30,257 bases of DNA from Parvibaculum sp040882025 (GTDB lineage: Bacteria > Pseudomonadota > Alphaproteobacteria > Parvibaculales > Parvibaculaceae), in NCBI RefSeq assembly GCF_040882025.1, contig NZ_JBBECC010000088.1:1-30257 (forward strand). The letters run 5' to 3'. The notes under the pieces are model-generated. The model did not search any database. It was not told where the DNA came from and worked only from the letters and a program-made list of their open reading frames with translations. Both the position numbers and the translations under genes were made by a program. Shown one piece after another: positions 22,103 to 30,257 of this stretch. Each line of letters starts with the position of its first letter. The stretch's first letter is position 1.

Positions 22103-24331
22103 CTAGAAGGCGAAAGAGAAGCCCGCCCCCAGCGCAAGCCCTCTTTCGCCCTCCCCCCGGAGGTTGGTGTCGACGACGTCGAGCGCCAGGCCGAACGTGC
22201 CGGCACCCGTTTCGGCGAAATACTCGAACCGCGCTTCGACGGGAAGCGCGCGGCCGTCGAAAGCCGACTGGCGCTCGGCATAATTGACCGTGCCGTCGAA
22301 TTCGCGTCCGACCGGCACGCGCGCCGAAACGGTACCGCCGGTGATCTGAAGCGGCTTCACCAGCGAGAAGCGGAACAGGCTGTTCTCGTGAAGGACGTTC
22401 TTCGCGGCAAATGTCGCGCCGTAATGATCCGCCGTCCAGCCGTCGGCCGCGTCGAAGAGCGATCCGGCGGTGCCGTAGCTGTCGATGCTGGCGCGCGTAT
22501 AGAAGGCGCCGATCGAATAGTTCTCGTTGAGGTCGCCCGCGAGGTTCATGCCCTGAAATTGCGTCAGCGCCTGTTCGCCGAGCGAGAAGGCGCCGCCCGA
22601 CTCGATGCCGGCGACGGTGCCGCGCTCATGCAGCGCCGCATAGGAGGCGCCCAGCGACCAGCCCTCGGCGATCCTGTAGGAAAGCCCGAGCGCGGCAAAG
22701 CGGCTGTCATCATTGGTCTCGCCGCTGTTCTCGAGAAGAACCGGCGCATAAGGATCCTCCGTCCGCTCCTGCGCCGTCATGCCGAAGAAGGTGGCGTCCA
22801 GCCGGTCGGAGAGCGGCGCGCGGAAACTCACCGACATGGCGTTGTCGAACAAGGCGCCGGCCTCGCCGAGCGAGGAGAACATGACCTGCGAGAAGCGCTG
22901 CGGCGCGGCGGCGCGGTTGGCCGATGGCAGTTCCGCCAGAAAGATTTCAGGCGCGCCAAGACCGACATTGAGCTCGTATCCGTCGGCGATCATGTGAATG
23001 GCGGATGTCGGCTGGCCGTCAAGGCCCGTCGCCGTCCAGGCCAGGACCGCCCGGTCGGCATCGTCGAAATTCATCGTCTCCTGGCGCGAAACGAGACCGA
23101 GCACCGCCAGGCCCCGGCGCGACAGCGGGCGCGACGCGGGTTCGGTCAGGCTCGCGGCATCGGTTTCGAAGGGACGTCCAAAAGCGTCGAACACCACCAG
23201 CCCGTCCAGCAGCGACGGGTCGCCGACGCCCCGGCGCGAAAATCTGGAACGCCGCAGCCTTGACGGCTGTGCGATTTTGGCCGACGTGACTTTCGCACCC
23301 GTCGCGACGGTGGTGACGCCGACCGGCGCCAGGGCCGCCGGGACGTTGAGCAGGCCCCAGCCATAGACGCCATCGACGCCCGGGGCGCCGAGATCGGTCG
23401 CCGATTCCTTGATGATCGATGCGATCTTCGTCGGCGACAGCGCCACATTCTTGTTGAGACCGTCCTCGGCGATCAGCGCGACGGCGCCCGCGACATGCGG
23501 CGCGGCCATCGATGTTCCCGACGCCCATGCCAGTCTTTGATCCGGATAGTCGGAAAGAATGTCGCGGCCCGGCGCGACGATAAAGAAGTTCGAAACCTTC
23601 GCGCTCGCCGGGCAATGCGTTCTCGAGGCGATGCAAGCGTTACCGGGCCTGTTGGAGAAATTCGAGATCGTATTGTCCGCATCGACACTGCCGACGATCA
23701 GCAAATGCGCGAGATTGTCGCCCGACCTGCCGAAATGGTGTTCATAACGCGCATTGGTGCCGTCATTGCCGGCGGCCCGCACGATGACAAAATCCGGTTT
23801 GTAATCGGTGAAGAAGGCCAGCTCTCCGTCCATGAAAACGTCGCCCGGGAGTGTCGGGCCGTAGCTCATGTTCACGGCCTTGATATTGGCGCCGCGCGAA
23901 TTCTGTAACAGGACATTGTCGAGCGCGGCGCGGCCCAGATCTGGGGGCACCCAACCATCGTCGTCGAAGACGGTATAATTGTGGAGCCAGGCCCCCGGTG
24001 CGACACCGGCAATACCGGCATCGTTTGCCGCGCCGAGCGCGATGCCGGAAACATGCGTGCCGTGAAAATCGAAGAAGGTGTAGGTGCCGGGGTAGTAGCG
24101 GGTCGTCCTTTTGCCGGCGAGGTCGACATGGTTGAAATCCGCCAGCGAATCGAACACGGCAATGCCGACGCCGGCGCCTGTCAGCGTTTGGTGCAACGTC
24201 TCCGTCACGCCGATCTGGATGAGATTATTCTGGTATATCGGCGAATATTCGTAGGTCGCCGCGGTCGCCGCGAAAGCCACGCACGAGGCCGTCAATCCCG
24301 CCGCGATGGCTGCGATCCGGGTCCGGGTCAT
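22103..24331 (-). CDS. S8 subtilisin-like protease with C-terminal beta-barrel-type tail
   Basis: A 742-residue exported serine protease. The signal peptide is about residues 1-25 (IAAIAAGLTASCVAFAATAA). The peptidase domain (about 50-335) has the catalytic triad Asp61 (GIAVFDSLADFNHVDL), His90 (DFHGTHVSGIALG) and Ser274 (SGTSMAAPHVAGAVAL), with the oxyanion Asn189 in RAAGNDG. The region after 400 is rich in alternating strands (FAALGLSYRIAEGWSLGASYAAL, YSIGAFYTRASIDSYG) and the protein ends GLALGAGFSFAF, an outer-membrane-type terminal Phe. This suggests a subtilase autotransporter. AGGAGGGT precedes the ATG. Confidence 0.88.
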   Translation of the reverse strand: MTRTRIAAIAAGLTASCVAFAATAATYEYSPIYQNNLIQIGVTETLHQTLTGAGVGIAVFDSLADFNHVDLAGKRTTRYYPGTYTFFDFHGTHVSGIALGAANDAGIAGVAPGAWLHNYTVFDDDGWVPPDLGRAALDNVLLQNSRGANIKAVNMSYGPTLPGDVFMDGELAFFTDYKPDFVIVRAAGNDGTNARYEHHFGRSGDNLAHLLIVGSVDADNTISNFSNRPGNACIASRTHCPASAKVSNFFIVAPGRDILSDYPDQRLAWASGTSMAAPHVAGAVALIAEDGLNKNVALSPTKIASIIKESATDLGAPGVDGVYGWGLLNVPAALAPVGVTTVATGAKVTSAKIAQPSRLRRSRFSRRGVGDPSLLDGLVVFDAFGRPFETDAASLTEPASRPLSRRGLAVLGLVSRQETMNFDDADRAVLAWTATGLDGQPTSAIHMIADGYELNVGLGAPEIFLAELPSANRAAAPQRFSQVMFSSLGEAGALFDNAMSVSFRAPLSDRLDATFFGMTAQERTEDPYAPVLLENSGETNDDSRFAALGLSYRIAEGWSLGASYAALHERGTVAGIESGGAFSLGEQALTQFQGMNLAGDLNENYSIGAFYTRASIDSYGTAGSLFDAADGWTADHYGATFAAKNVLHENSLFRFSLVKPLQITGGTVSARVPVGREFDGTVNYAERQSAFDGRALPVEARFEYFAETGAGTFGLALDVVDTNLRGEGERGLALGAGFSFAF

Positions 24332-24573
24332 GGGCTTACCCTCCTGGTCCTGCGGTCCGGCCCCTCCGGCATACCGCGGTCACCTCCGTTATCGCCCTTG
24401 CGTCCTCAATGGACGGTTAATACTCCGTTGCAAACCTTATCGACCGCGCACACGGGCGGGCCCGGTCCCTTGCTTCTTCCGATATGCCGGGGACGGATCA
24501 ATGTACCCCATTCCATAACCCCGACCAAATCGATTCTCGCGCGGACGGGAAGCCCACCAGGCCGTCTCGCCGC

Positions 24574-25620
24574 TCAGGGCGTCAGCACCACCTTCATCAC
24601 ATTGTCGAGCTTGCCGTCGAAAATCCTGTAGGCCTCCGCGCCCTCGCTCAGCGACATGCGGTGGGTGATGAATTTTTCCGGCGTCAGGCGGCCCGCCTGC
24701 ACGAGCGGAATCAGTTCCGGCCAATGGCTCTGCACGAAGCAGCCGGCGACACGGAAGGTGAGCGACTTGTTGAAGGCGGTCCAGAGCGGATATTTGAAGG
24801 CCTGGTTCTGGTTGGCGCCGAAGACCGAGATGCTGGCATTGCGGCCCGCGACGGCGATGGCAAGTTCGATGGTCTTGTCGATGCCGACGGCTTCTACCGA
24901 ACATTCGACCATGGCGCCGTCGGTCGCGTCGCGGATCTCCTCGACGGCGGTGGCGGGCTCGAGCGGGATCGCGCCGAGCGCCGCCGCCGCGTCGCGGCGC
25001 TCCTTCACGAGGTCGATGGCGAAGACGCGTGCGGCGCCGAGCACGAAGGCGGATTGCACGGCCATGAGCCCGATGGGACCGAGGCCGACAATGGCGACCG
25101 TCTTGCCGGGGCCGATATCGGCGTTCTTCGCGCCCATATAGGCGGTCGGCAGATTGTCGGTCAGCAGCAGCGCCTGATCGGCCGTGAGGCCGTCGGGAAT
25201 GCGCGTCACATTATTGTCAGCCCAAGGCACAGCGATGCCTTCGGCCTGACAGCCCTGCAGGTTTTTACTCAGGCCGTAGCAGCCCCAGAGCTGCTTGTGG
25301 CATTTGGCGGGCGTGCCCGCGCGGCAGGCCGGGCAGCGCCCGCAGCCACCGGAGCGGACGGCGGCCGACATCATCACCGCGTCGCCCACCTTCAGCGTCT
25401 TCACGTCGCGGCCGACTTCCACCACTTCGCCGACCGCTTCATGGCCGACGCAATAGCCGGTGTCGGGGGAGAAACCGTTGCCGTGATAGATGTGGAGATC
25501 GCTGCCGCAAATGCCGCAGCTCTTCATCTTCACGACGGCGCCGTCCTGTCCCATCAGAACGGGGTCGGGAAAGTCCTCGTAGCGGATGTCTCTCTCGCCG
25601 TGATAGCCGAGCGCTTTCAT
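24574..25620 (-). CDS. zinc-dependent alcohol dehydrogenase family protein
   Basis: A 348-residue medium-chain dehydrogenase. The N-terminal catalytic domain has the zinc ligands in SCGICGSDLHIYHG and GHEAVGEVVEVG, and a structural zinc site of four cysteines in GGCGRCPACRAGTPAKC. The Rossmann domain carries VAIVGLGPIGLMAVQSA and FAIDLVKERRDAAAALGA, which favours NAD(H) because of the Asp after the second strand. It ends EAYRIFDGKLDNVMKVVL. The alcohol substrate is unknown. It is the last gene of the kinase-SDR-ADH run, 15 nt after the SDR. Confidence 0.92.
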   Translation of the reverse strand: MKALGYHGERDIRYEDFPDPVLMGQDGAVVKMKSCGICGSDLHIYHGNGFSPDTGYCVGHEAVGEVVEVGRDVKTLKVGDAVMMSAAVRSGGCGRCPACRAGTPAKCHKQLWGCYGLSKNLQGCQAEGIAVPWADNNVTRIPDGLTADQALLLTDNLPTAYMGAKNADIGPGKTVAIVGLGPIGLMAVQSAFVLGAARVFAIDLVKERRDAAAALGAIPLEPATAVEEIRDATDGAMVECSVEAVGIDKTIELAIAVAGRNASISVFGANQNQAFKYPLWTAFNKSLTFRVAGCFVQSHWPELIPLVQAGRLTPEKFITHRMSLSEGAEAYRIFDGKLDNVMKVVLTP

Positions 25621-25635
25621 TTCGTTTGCTCCAGG

Positions 25636-26373
25636 TCAGGAAAGGATCAAGCCGCCATCGACGATGAGGGTCTGCCCGTAAATGTAGGAAGAAAGCGGCG
25701 AGGCGAGGAAGAGCGCCGCGCCCGCCATGTCTTCCGGGGTGCCGAGGCGGCCGGCGGGAATGCCCTGGATCGCCATTTCGCGGCGCTGCGGATTTTCCGT
25801 CGTGACCTTGGTGAGCTTGGTGTCGACGAGGCCGGGGGCGATGCCGTTGACGCGGATGCCGTCGCTCGCCCAGGCCTCGCCCAGCGTGCGGGTGAGGCCG
25901 ATGGCGCCGGTCTTGGAGGCATTGTAGGCGGGGTTGCCGCGCGTCGAATGGAAGCCTGCCGTCGAGCTGACCGTAATCAGCGCGCCCTTCGCGGCGGCCA
26001 GCATGTCGTGGAACTTGATCGCGCAAGCCATGAGACTGTTCAGGTTGACGTCCATCACCTTCTGGAAGCCGTCCATCTTGAATTCGCCGCGCTTGTAGAT
26101 CACCGTGCCCTGGCAAAGCACGAGGATGTCGAGTTTCGCGAAAGGAGGCTTGTAAGCCTCGATGGCGTCGAAATCGGCGACATCCATATGGGCGTAGTGA
26201 AGACCCTTGAGGTCGGAGCCTTCGGCGCCGTCATAATCCTTCGCGCTCGCCCGCGTGCCCCAGACATGCACCTCGGCGCCGCGTGTGCGATAGGCATGGG
26301 CGATGCCGTTGCCGATGCCGCTGGAACCGCCGACGACCAACGCCACCTTGCCCGAGAAATCCAGATCCTTCAT
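25636..26373 (-). CDS. short-chain dehydrogenase/reductase
   Basis: A 245-residue classical SDR. The cofactor motif is VVGGSSGIGNGIA (near residues 13-25), with HVWGTRASA favouring NADP(H). MDVADFDA follows, then the catalytic Ser in ITVSSTAG and Tyr-Lys in YNASK, and the C-terminal LASPLSSYIYGQTLIVDGG. FabG-like overall; the substrate is unknown. It sits between the APH-like kinase (36 nt upstream) and the zinc dehydrogenase (15 nt downstream), probably in one transcript. Confidence 0.92.
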   Translation of the reverse strand: MKDLDFSGKVALVVGGSSGIGNGIAHAYRTRGAEVHVWGTRASAKDYDGAEGSDLKGLHYAHMDVADFDAIEAYKPPFAKLDILVLCQGTVIYKRGEFKMDGFQKVMDVNLNSLMACAIKFHDMLAAAKGALITVSSTAGFHSTRGNPAYNASKTGAIGLTRTLGEAWASDGIRVNGIAPGLVDTKLTKVTTENPQRREMAIQGIPAGRLGTPEDMAGAALFLASPLSSYIYGQTLIVDGGLILS

Positions 26374-26409
26374 GCCGCTTCCCCACTTTCTTCTTTCGTC
26401 TTGTTCGTT

Positions 26410-27447
26410 TCAGCCGATCCAGCGCAGCGCGCGTTCGAAGAGGCCGACCGTGCTGGCGTGGAGCTGGTCGCCGGTTTCCTTCGGCGCCTTGCCTTCGCCG
26501 GCGCGCGCATGGGTGCCTTCGAGAATGATGCCGAGCTTGTAACAGGCGAGCACGCCGTACCAGCCGATATGGCTCATGTCGCGCGAGCTGCGCGCCGCAT
26601 AATGCGCGACGAGTTCGTCCGCCGACGGAAAACCGTCCCAGGGCTCGACGCCGACAGCGCCGCTGCCCTTTTGCGGCGCGCCTTGCGGCCATGTCGCCAG
26701 AAGCCAGCCGAGATCGAGCAGCGGGTCGCCGATGGTGGTCAATTCCCAATCGACGATGGCGGCAAGTTCCGGCCCGTCATGGCGGTACATGACATTGGCG
26801 AGGTGGTAGTCGCCGTGAATGATGCCGGGCTGAAAATCTTGCGGGCGGTTCGCCTCGAGCCAGCCTGCGACTTTCGCGACACCGGGAATGCCGTCGGGGC
26901 CCGGCCATGACGGAAACTCGCGATAGCTTTCGAGCTGCGCCTGCCAGCGCGCGACCTGACGCTCCAGATAATTGTCCGGCTTGCCGAAGCCCGCGAGGCC
27001 CACTTTCTCGTAGTCGACAGCGCCGAGCGCGGTGATGCCTTCGACAAGGGAGAGGCCCATGCGGTGACGAATGGCCGGGTCACCCGCATGGAGCGCGGGC
27101 AGACCCACTGTCGGGTTGAAGCCCTCGATCGGTTCCATCAGATAGAAGGCGGCGCCGATGACGTCCTCCTGCGGACAGGCGGCGATCAGGCGCGGATGCG
27201 GCACATCGGTATCGGCGAGCGCGGCCAGCATGCGCGCCTCGCGGCGCATGGTCTCGTTCGAGTTCTTGCGGAGATGGGGCGGCGGGCGGCGCAGCACGTA
27301 AGCGCGGCCCGCGCGGGTGAAGCGCAACAGGATGTTCTGCGTGCCGCCGCCGAGCAGCGTCGCATCGGCAAGGGCGCCGGCGCCCAGCCCCTGCCCGTCC
27401 ATCCAGCCGGCCAGCGCTGCGAGGTCGATCGGGATTTCCTCCGCCAT
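26410..27447 (-). CDS. APH-family phosphotransferase, ACAD10/11-like
   Basis: A 345-residue aminoglycoside-phosphotransferase-fold kinase of the acyl-CoA-dehydrogenase-associated type. The nucleotide lobe has GGGTQNILLRFTRAGRAYVLRRPP. The catalytic lobe has IIHGDYHLANVMY (catalytic Asp) and IVDWELTTIGDPLLDLGWLLATW (Mg-binding Asp). Animal ACAD10/11 kinase domains phosphorylate 4-hydroxyacyl-CoAs, so with the neighbouring SDR and alcohol dehydrogenase a hydroxy-acid or lipid catabolic role is plausible. That is inference; it is not likely to be a resistance gene. GGAGGTGACAGGCT precedes the ATG. First gene of the minus-strand run, divergent from trpG. Confidence 0.88.
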   Translation of the reverse strand: MAEEIPIDLAALAGWMDGQGLGAGALADATLLGGGTQNILLRFTRAGRAYVLRRPPPHLRKNSNETMRREARMLAALADTDVPHPRLIAACPQEDVIGAAFYLMEPIEGFNPTVGLPALHAGDPAIRHRMGLSLVEGITALGAVDYEKVGLAGFGKPDNYLERQVARWQAQLESYREFPSWPGPDGIPGVAKVAGWLEANRPQDFQPGIIHGDYHLANVMYRHDGPELAAIVDWELTTIGDPLLDLGWLLATWPQGAPQKGSGAVGVEPWDGFPSADELVAHYAARSSRDMSHIGWYGVLACYKLGIILEGTHARAGEGKAPKETGDQLHASTVGLFERALRWIG

Positions 27448-27632
27448 AGCCTGTCACCTCCCCGGCATCGGCCGATCCGGGCTTATCACAAGCGAACACG
27501 CTTCTCCAACAAGGCAGCGGGCCGCCCGCCCGCACGGCGCAAAGACGCAACGGAAAGAGATGCGGAGCGCGGGCGGTGTCGCGAATACGGTCTCGTCCTC
27601 GAATGAGGGTCCGGCTGGAAAGCTGCTGTGTC

Positions 27633-27662
27633 TTGCCCCGGCAGGCCCCGAAAGCCTATATA
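27633..27662 (+). promoter_or_regulatory. promoter of trpGDC
   Basis: TTGCCC (27633-27638), an 18-nt spacer and TATATA (27657-27662; TATAAA also reads two bases on). Transcription would start near 27669. The rest of the 265-nt gap to the APH-like gene (27448-27632) shows no coding content. Confidence 0.55.
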
Positions 27663-27674
27663 AAGCCCTGCGTG

Positions 27675-27693
27675 GCCTGCCCGTCCGGCAGGC
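27675..27693 (+). promoter_or_regulatory. hairpin in the trpG leader
   Basis: GCCTGCC (27675-27681) and GGCAGGC (27687-27693) form a perfect 7-bp stem with a 5-nt loop, 19 nt before the trpG ATG. No U-tract and no leader peptide with Trp codons are seen, so classical attenuation is not supported. Confidence 0.45.
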
Positions 27694-27712
27694 TGCCCCC
27701 AAGGGTCCGGCC

Positions 27713-28306
27713 ATGTTGCTCCTGATCGATAATTACGACAGCTTCACCTACAACCTCGTCCATTTCCTGGGCGAGCTGGGGGCGGAGGCGCGCGTCCATC
27801 GCAACGACAAGATCACGGTCAACGAGGCGCTGGCCGCCGCGCCGCAGGCCATCGTTCTCTCGCCCGGCCCGTGCGACCCGGACAAGGCCGGCATCTGTCT
27901 CGATCTCATCCAGGCCGCCGCCGCCCACCGCATCCCGCTTTTCGGCGTCTGTCTCGGCCATCAGGCCATCGGTCAGGCCTTCGGCGGCAAGGTCGTGCGC
28001 GCGCCGACCCTGATGCATGGCAAGCTCAGCGCCATTCATCATGGCGGCAAGGGCGTCTTTCGCGGCCTGCCGAGCCCCATCGAGGCAACGCGCTACCATT
28101 CGCTGACCGTCGCGCGCGAGAGCTTTCCCGATTGCCTTGAAGTCACCGCCTGGACCGATGATGGCGTCATCATGGGCGCGCAACACAAGGAGCTGCCGAT
28201 CCACGGCGTCCAGTTCCATCCCGAAAGCATCGCGTCCGAACACGGCCACGACATCCTGCGCAACTTCCTGCAGATCGCCGGCGTCAACACACGCGAGCTG
28301 GCGTGA
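27713..28306 (+). CDS. trpG: anthranilate synthase component II (glutamine amidotransferase)
   Basis: Supplies ammonia from glutamine to TrpE. The 197-residue class I amidotransferase begins MLLLIDNYDSFTYNLVHFLGELG. It has LSPGPCDPDKAGICLDLI, the nucleophile Cys80 in FGVCLGHQAIGQAFGG and the His-Glu pair in HGVQFHPESI. Such proteins can also serve PabB; the link to trpD and trpC makes the Trp role likely. The ATG at 27713 is chosen for the canonical start; AGGG lies upstream. trpD follows after 16 nt. Confidence 0.96.
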   Translation: MLLLIDNYDSFTYNLVHFLGELGAEARVHRNDKITVNEALAAAPQAIVLSPGPCDPDKAGICLDLIQAAAAHRIPLFGVCLGHQAIGQAFGGKVVRAPTLMHGKLSAIHHGGKGVFRGLPSPIEATRYHSLTVARESFPDCLEVTAWTDDGVIMGAQHKELPIHGVQFHPESIASEHGHDILRNFLQIAGVNTRELA

Positions 28307-28322
28307 GGGGGCGATTGCGGCC

Positions 28323-29351
28323 ATGACCGATCTCAAATCGACAATCGCGCATCTGGCCGACGGCAAGACGCTCGACCCGACCGAGGCGCGCGCGGCCTTC
28401 GAGACCGTCATGTCCGGCGAAGCGACGCCGGCGCAGATCGCGGCCTTCCTGATGGGGCTTCGCGTCCGCGGCGAGACCGTCACCGAGATCACGGCGGGCG
28501 CCACCGTCATGCGCGAGAAGATGCTGCGTGTCACGGCGCCGCGCGAGGCGATCGACATTGTCGGCACCGGCGGCGACGGCGCGGGCACATACAACATCTC
28601 GACCGCCACCGCGCTGGTCGTCGCGGGTTGCGGCGTGCCGGTCGCCAAGCATGGCAACCGCAAGGCCTCCTCGCTGTCGGGCACGGCCGACGCGCTGGAA
28701 AGCCTCGGCGTCAAGCTCGACATCGGCCCCGCCGTCATCGCGGATTGCATCGACCGGGCCGGCATCGGCTTCATGTTCGCGCAGGCGCATCATGCGGCGA
28801 TGAAGCATGTGGCGCCGGTGCGCGGCGAACTGGGCATCAAGACGATCTTCAACATGCTGGGGCCGCTTTCCAATCCGGCGCTGGTCAAGCATCAGCTTCT
28901 CGGCGTCTTCGACGCCAAATGGGTCGAGCCCTTCGCCGAAGCGCTGCGCAATCTCGGTTCCGAAAGTGCATGGGTGGTTCACGGGCATGACGGCCTCGAC
29001 GAATTGACGACGACCGGTCCGAGCACTGTCGCCGAACTCAAGGGCGGCGAAATCCGCGTCTTCGAGGTGACGCCGGAGGAAGCGGGCGTCAGGCGCGCGA
29101 CCGCCGATCAGCTCAAGGGCGGCGATCCGTCGGAGAACGCGCAGGCGATCCTGCATCTCCTCGACGGCGAGAAAGGCCCTTATCGCGACATCGTGCTGCT
29201 CAATGCGGCGGCGGCGATGATCGTCGCCGGCAAGGCAGCGACGCTGAAGAAGGGCGCCGAGCTTGCCGCGCTCGCCATCGACAGCGGCGGCGCGAAGGCC
29301 GCGCTCGATACCTTGATCGCGGTCTCGAACGGGAAGCCGGCGCATGGCTGA
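28323..29351 (+). CDS. trpD: anthranilate phosphoribosyltransferase
   Basis: Transfers phosphoribose from PRPP to anthranilate. The 342-residue protein has IDIVGTGGDGAGTYNISTATALVVAGCGVPVAKHGNRKASS, combining the PRPP-binding GTGGD and the KHGNR motifs. FAQAHHAAMKHVAPVRGELGIKTIFNMLGPLSNPA and VVHGHDGLDELTTTGP follow. All are standard and intact. It is 16 nt after trpG and overlaps trpC by 8 nt, so the three are translated together. Confidence 0.97.
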   Translation: MTDLKSTIAHLADGKTLDPTEARAAFETVMSGEATPAQIAAFLMGLRVRGETVTEITAGATVMREKMLRVTAPREAIDIVGTGGDGAGTYNISTATALVVAGCGVPVAKHGNRKASSLSGTADALESLGVKLDIGPAVIADCIDRAGIGFMFAQAHHAAMKHVAPVRGELGIKTIFNMLGPLSNPALVKHQLLGVFDAKWVEPFAEALRNLGSESAWVVHGHDGLDELTTTGPSTVAELKGGEIRVFEVTPEEAGVRRATADQLKGGDPSENAQAILHLLDGEKGPYRDIVLLNAAAAMIVAGKAATLKKGAELAALAIDSGGAKAALDTLIAVSNGKPAHG

Positions 29352-30141
29352 CATTCTCGAAAAGATTGGCGCCTACAAGCGCGACGAGATCGCTGCCGCC
29401 AAGCGCGCCCATCCGCTCGCCGAGGTCGAGGCAGCGGCGCGGGCTGCCTCGCCCGTTCGCGGCTTCGCGGCGGCGCTCCGTTCACGGATCGATGCGGGCG
29501 GCTATGCGCTGATCGCCGAGATCAAGAAGGCCAGCCCCTCCAAGGGTCTGATCCGTGCCGATTTCGATCCGCCTTCGCTCGCCCGCGCCTATGAAGCCGG
29601 CGGTGCCGCCTGTCTCTCGGTGCTGACCGACGGTCCTTCCTTTCAGGGCGCGCCCTCCTATCTCGCCGCCGCCCGCGCCGCGACCGCCCTGCCCGTCATC
29701 CGCAAGGATTTCATGTACGACGCCTATCAGGTCGCCGAGGCGCGCGCGATGGGCGCCGATGCCATTCTGATTATCATGGCCGCCGTTTCAGATGCGCAGG
29801 CCCGCGAAATCGAGGACGCCGCTTTCGGGTGGAAGATGGACGTTCTGGTCGAGATTCACGACGAGGCCGAGCTCACCCGGGCCCTGGCGCTCAAGAGCCC
29901 GCTGCTCGGCATCAACAACCGCAATCTCAAGACCTTCGAGACGACGCTCGAAACGACGGAGCGGCTCGCTCCCCTCGTTCCCGCCGGTCGCCTGATCGTT
30001 GGCGAGAGCGGCATCTTCGCGCCGGCCGACCTTGCGCGTCTCGCAAAAGTTGGTGTACGGACGTTTCTGGTCGGCGAGAGCCTGATGCGTCAGGCCGATG
30101 TGGAGGCAGCGACCCGCGCGTTGCTGGCCGGTCCCGCATGA
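29344..30141 (+). CDS. trpC: indole-3-glycerol-phosphate synthase
   Basis: Closes the ring of carboxyphenylaminodeoxyribulose phosphate to indole-3-glycerol phosphate. The 265-residue (beta/alpha)8 protein begins MADILEKIGAYKRDEIAAAK. It has the catalytic Lys/Glu segments AEIKKASPSKGLI, CLSVLTDGPSFQG, VIRKDFMYDAYQV, VEIHDEAEL, GINNRNLKTFE and IVGESGIF. It is monofunctional, without a fused TrpF. The start overlaps trpD by 8 nt. In many alphaproteobacteria moaC follows; nothing of it is visible in the remaining 116 nt. Confidence 0.97.
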   Translation: MADILEKIGAYKRDEIAAAKRAHPLAEVEAAARAASPVRGFAAALRSRIDAGGYALIAEIKKASPSKGLIRADFDPPSLARAYEAGGAACLSVLTDGPSFQGAPSYLAAARAATALPVIRKDFMYDAYQVAEARAMGADAILIIMAAVSDAQAREIEDAAFGWKMDVLVEIHDEAELTRALALKSPLLGINNRNLKTFETTLETTERLAPLVPAGRLIVGESGIFAPADLARLAKVGVRTFLVGESLMRQADVEAATRALLAGPA

Positions 30142-30173
30142 TCCGGGGGTAAATCTTGGGCGTTTTGTGCGCT

Positions 30174-30224
30174 GCGGCGTCAGCGCGGGGACAAGTCGTG
30201 TTTATCCCCGCCTCCGGACGCCGC
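30174..30224 (+). terminator. two-stage hairpin downstream of trpC
   Basis: An outer stem GCGGCGTC (30174-30181)/GACGCCGC (30217-30224) encloses an inner stem GCGGGGA (30185-30191)/TCCCCGC (30205-30211). Unpaired bulges of 3 and 5 nt separate them. It begins 33 nt after trpC. Only TTT follows, so it may be a terminator or the leader structure of the next, unseen gene. Confidence 0.45.
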
Positions 30225-30257
30225 TTTCACGACCCCCAAAATCCATTTGTGACAGTT

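Noticed and set aside
20848..22287. Plus-strand reading frame opposite the FAD monooxygenase
   Set aside because: Antisense of a gene with complete FAD motifs; its composition (His/Arg/Ala-rich) is typical of shadow frames.
24484..26910. 808-codon plus-strand reading frame opposite the dehydrogenase, SDR and kinase genes
   Set aside because: All three minus-strand genes have intact catalytic motifs; the long frame reflects GC-rich codon bias only.
30185..30211. DnaA-box-like TTATCCCC after trpC
   Set aside because: It differs from TTATCCACA and is explained by the inner arm of the hairpin there; no cluster of boxes is present.

Overview
The window is a high-GC stretch of an alphaproteobacterial chromosome. 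The best guess is Hyphomicrobiales or Parvibaculales, something like Parvibaculum. This rests on the gene order (tpiA, secG, pyrG, kdsA, eno and an ftsB-like gene on one strand, and ppiD-trpE with trpG-trpD-trpC on the other), a DivJ/PleC/PdhS-type kinase, a CtrA-type TTAA-N7-TTAA site, and small proteins of types seen in this class. No rRNA, tRNA, CRISPR array, phage or insertion sequence was recognised. A run of 100 N (11962-12061) is an assembly gap that cuts the 3' end of pyrG and the 5' end of kdsA.

Layout. Positions 1-1765 (minus strand): ftsB-like gene and eno. Positions 1851-11165: an accessory block lying between eno and kdsA. It holds a PadR regulator divergent from a DUF1302 outer-membrane protein, with a 26-bp perfect palindrome between them. 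Next come the queCEDF operon for 7-deazaguanine (preQ1) synthesis, a six-helix histidine kinase behind a CtrA-like site, a decayed tetR remnant, a lipoprotein, an intact leaderless tetR and a PhyH-family dioxygenase. Positions 11162-16331 (minus strand): kdsA (partial), pyrG (partial), secG, three small conserved-type genes, a cold-shock gene with its own promoter and terminator, and tpiA. Positions 16332-16900 hold no gene but contain a plus-strand intrinsic terminator with no gene before it, which makes a small RNA plausible. Positions 16901-20826 (plus strand): a small membrane protein, ppiD and trpE. Positions 20827-27447 (minus strand): a FAD monooxygenase, an S8 autotransporter-like protease, and an APH-like kinase/SDR/Zn-alcohol dehydrogenase operon. 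Positions 27713-30141 (plus strand): trpG, trpD and trpC behind their own promoter.

How the parts fit. The housekeeping backbone covers glycolysis (eno, tpiA), CTP (pyrG), Kdo for LPS (kdsA), secretion (secG), periplasmic folding (ppiD), division (ftsB) and tryptophan synthesis. Lipid or xenobiotic-type accessory genes with local regulators (PadR-DUF1302, TetR-PhyH, APH-SDR-ADH) are set between its segments. trpE is separated from trpG by 6.9 kb of opposite-strand genes. The points most worth checking are the QueD homologue lacking the expected catalytic Cys, the hairpin covering the queC ribosome-binding site, the CtrA site before the kinase, the duplicated tetR promoter with a dead gene start, and the possible small RNA near 16.5 kb.
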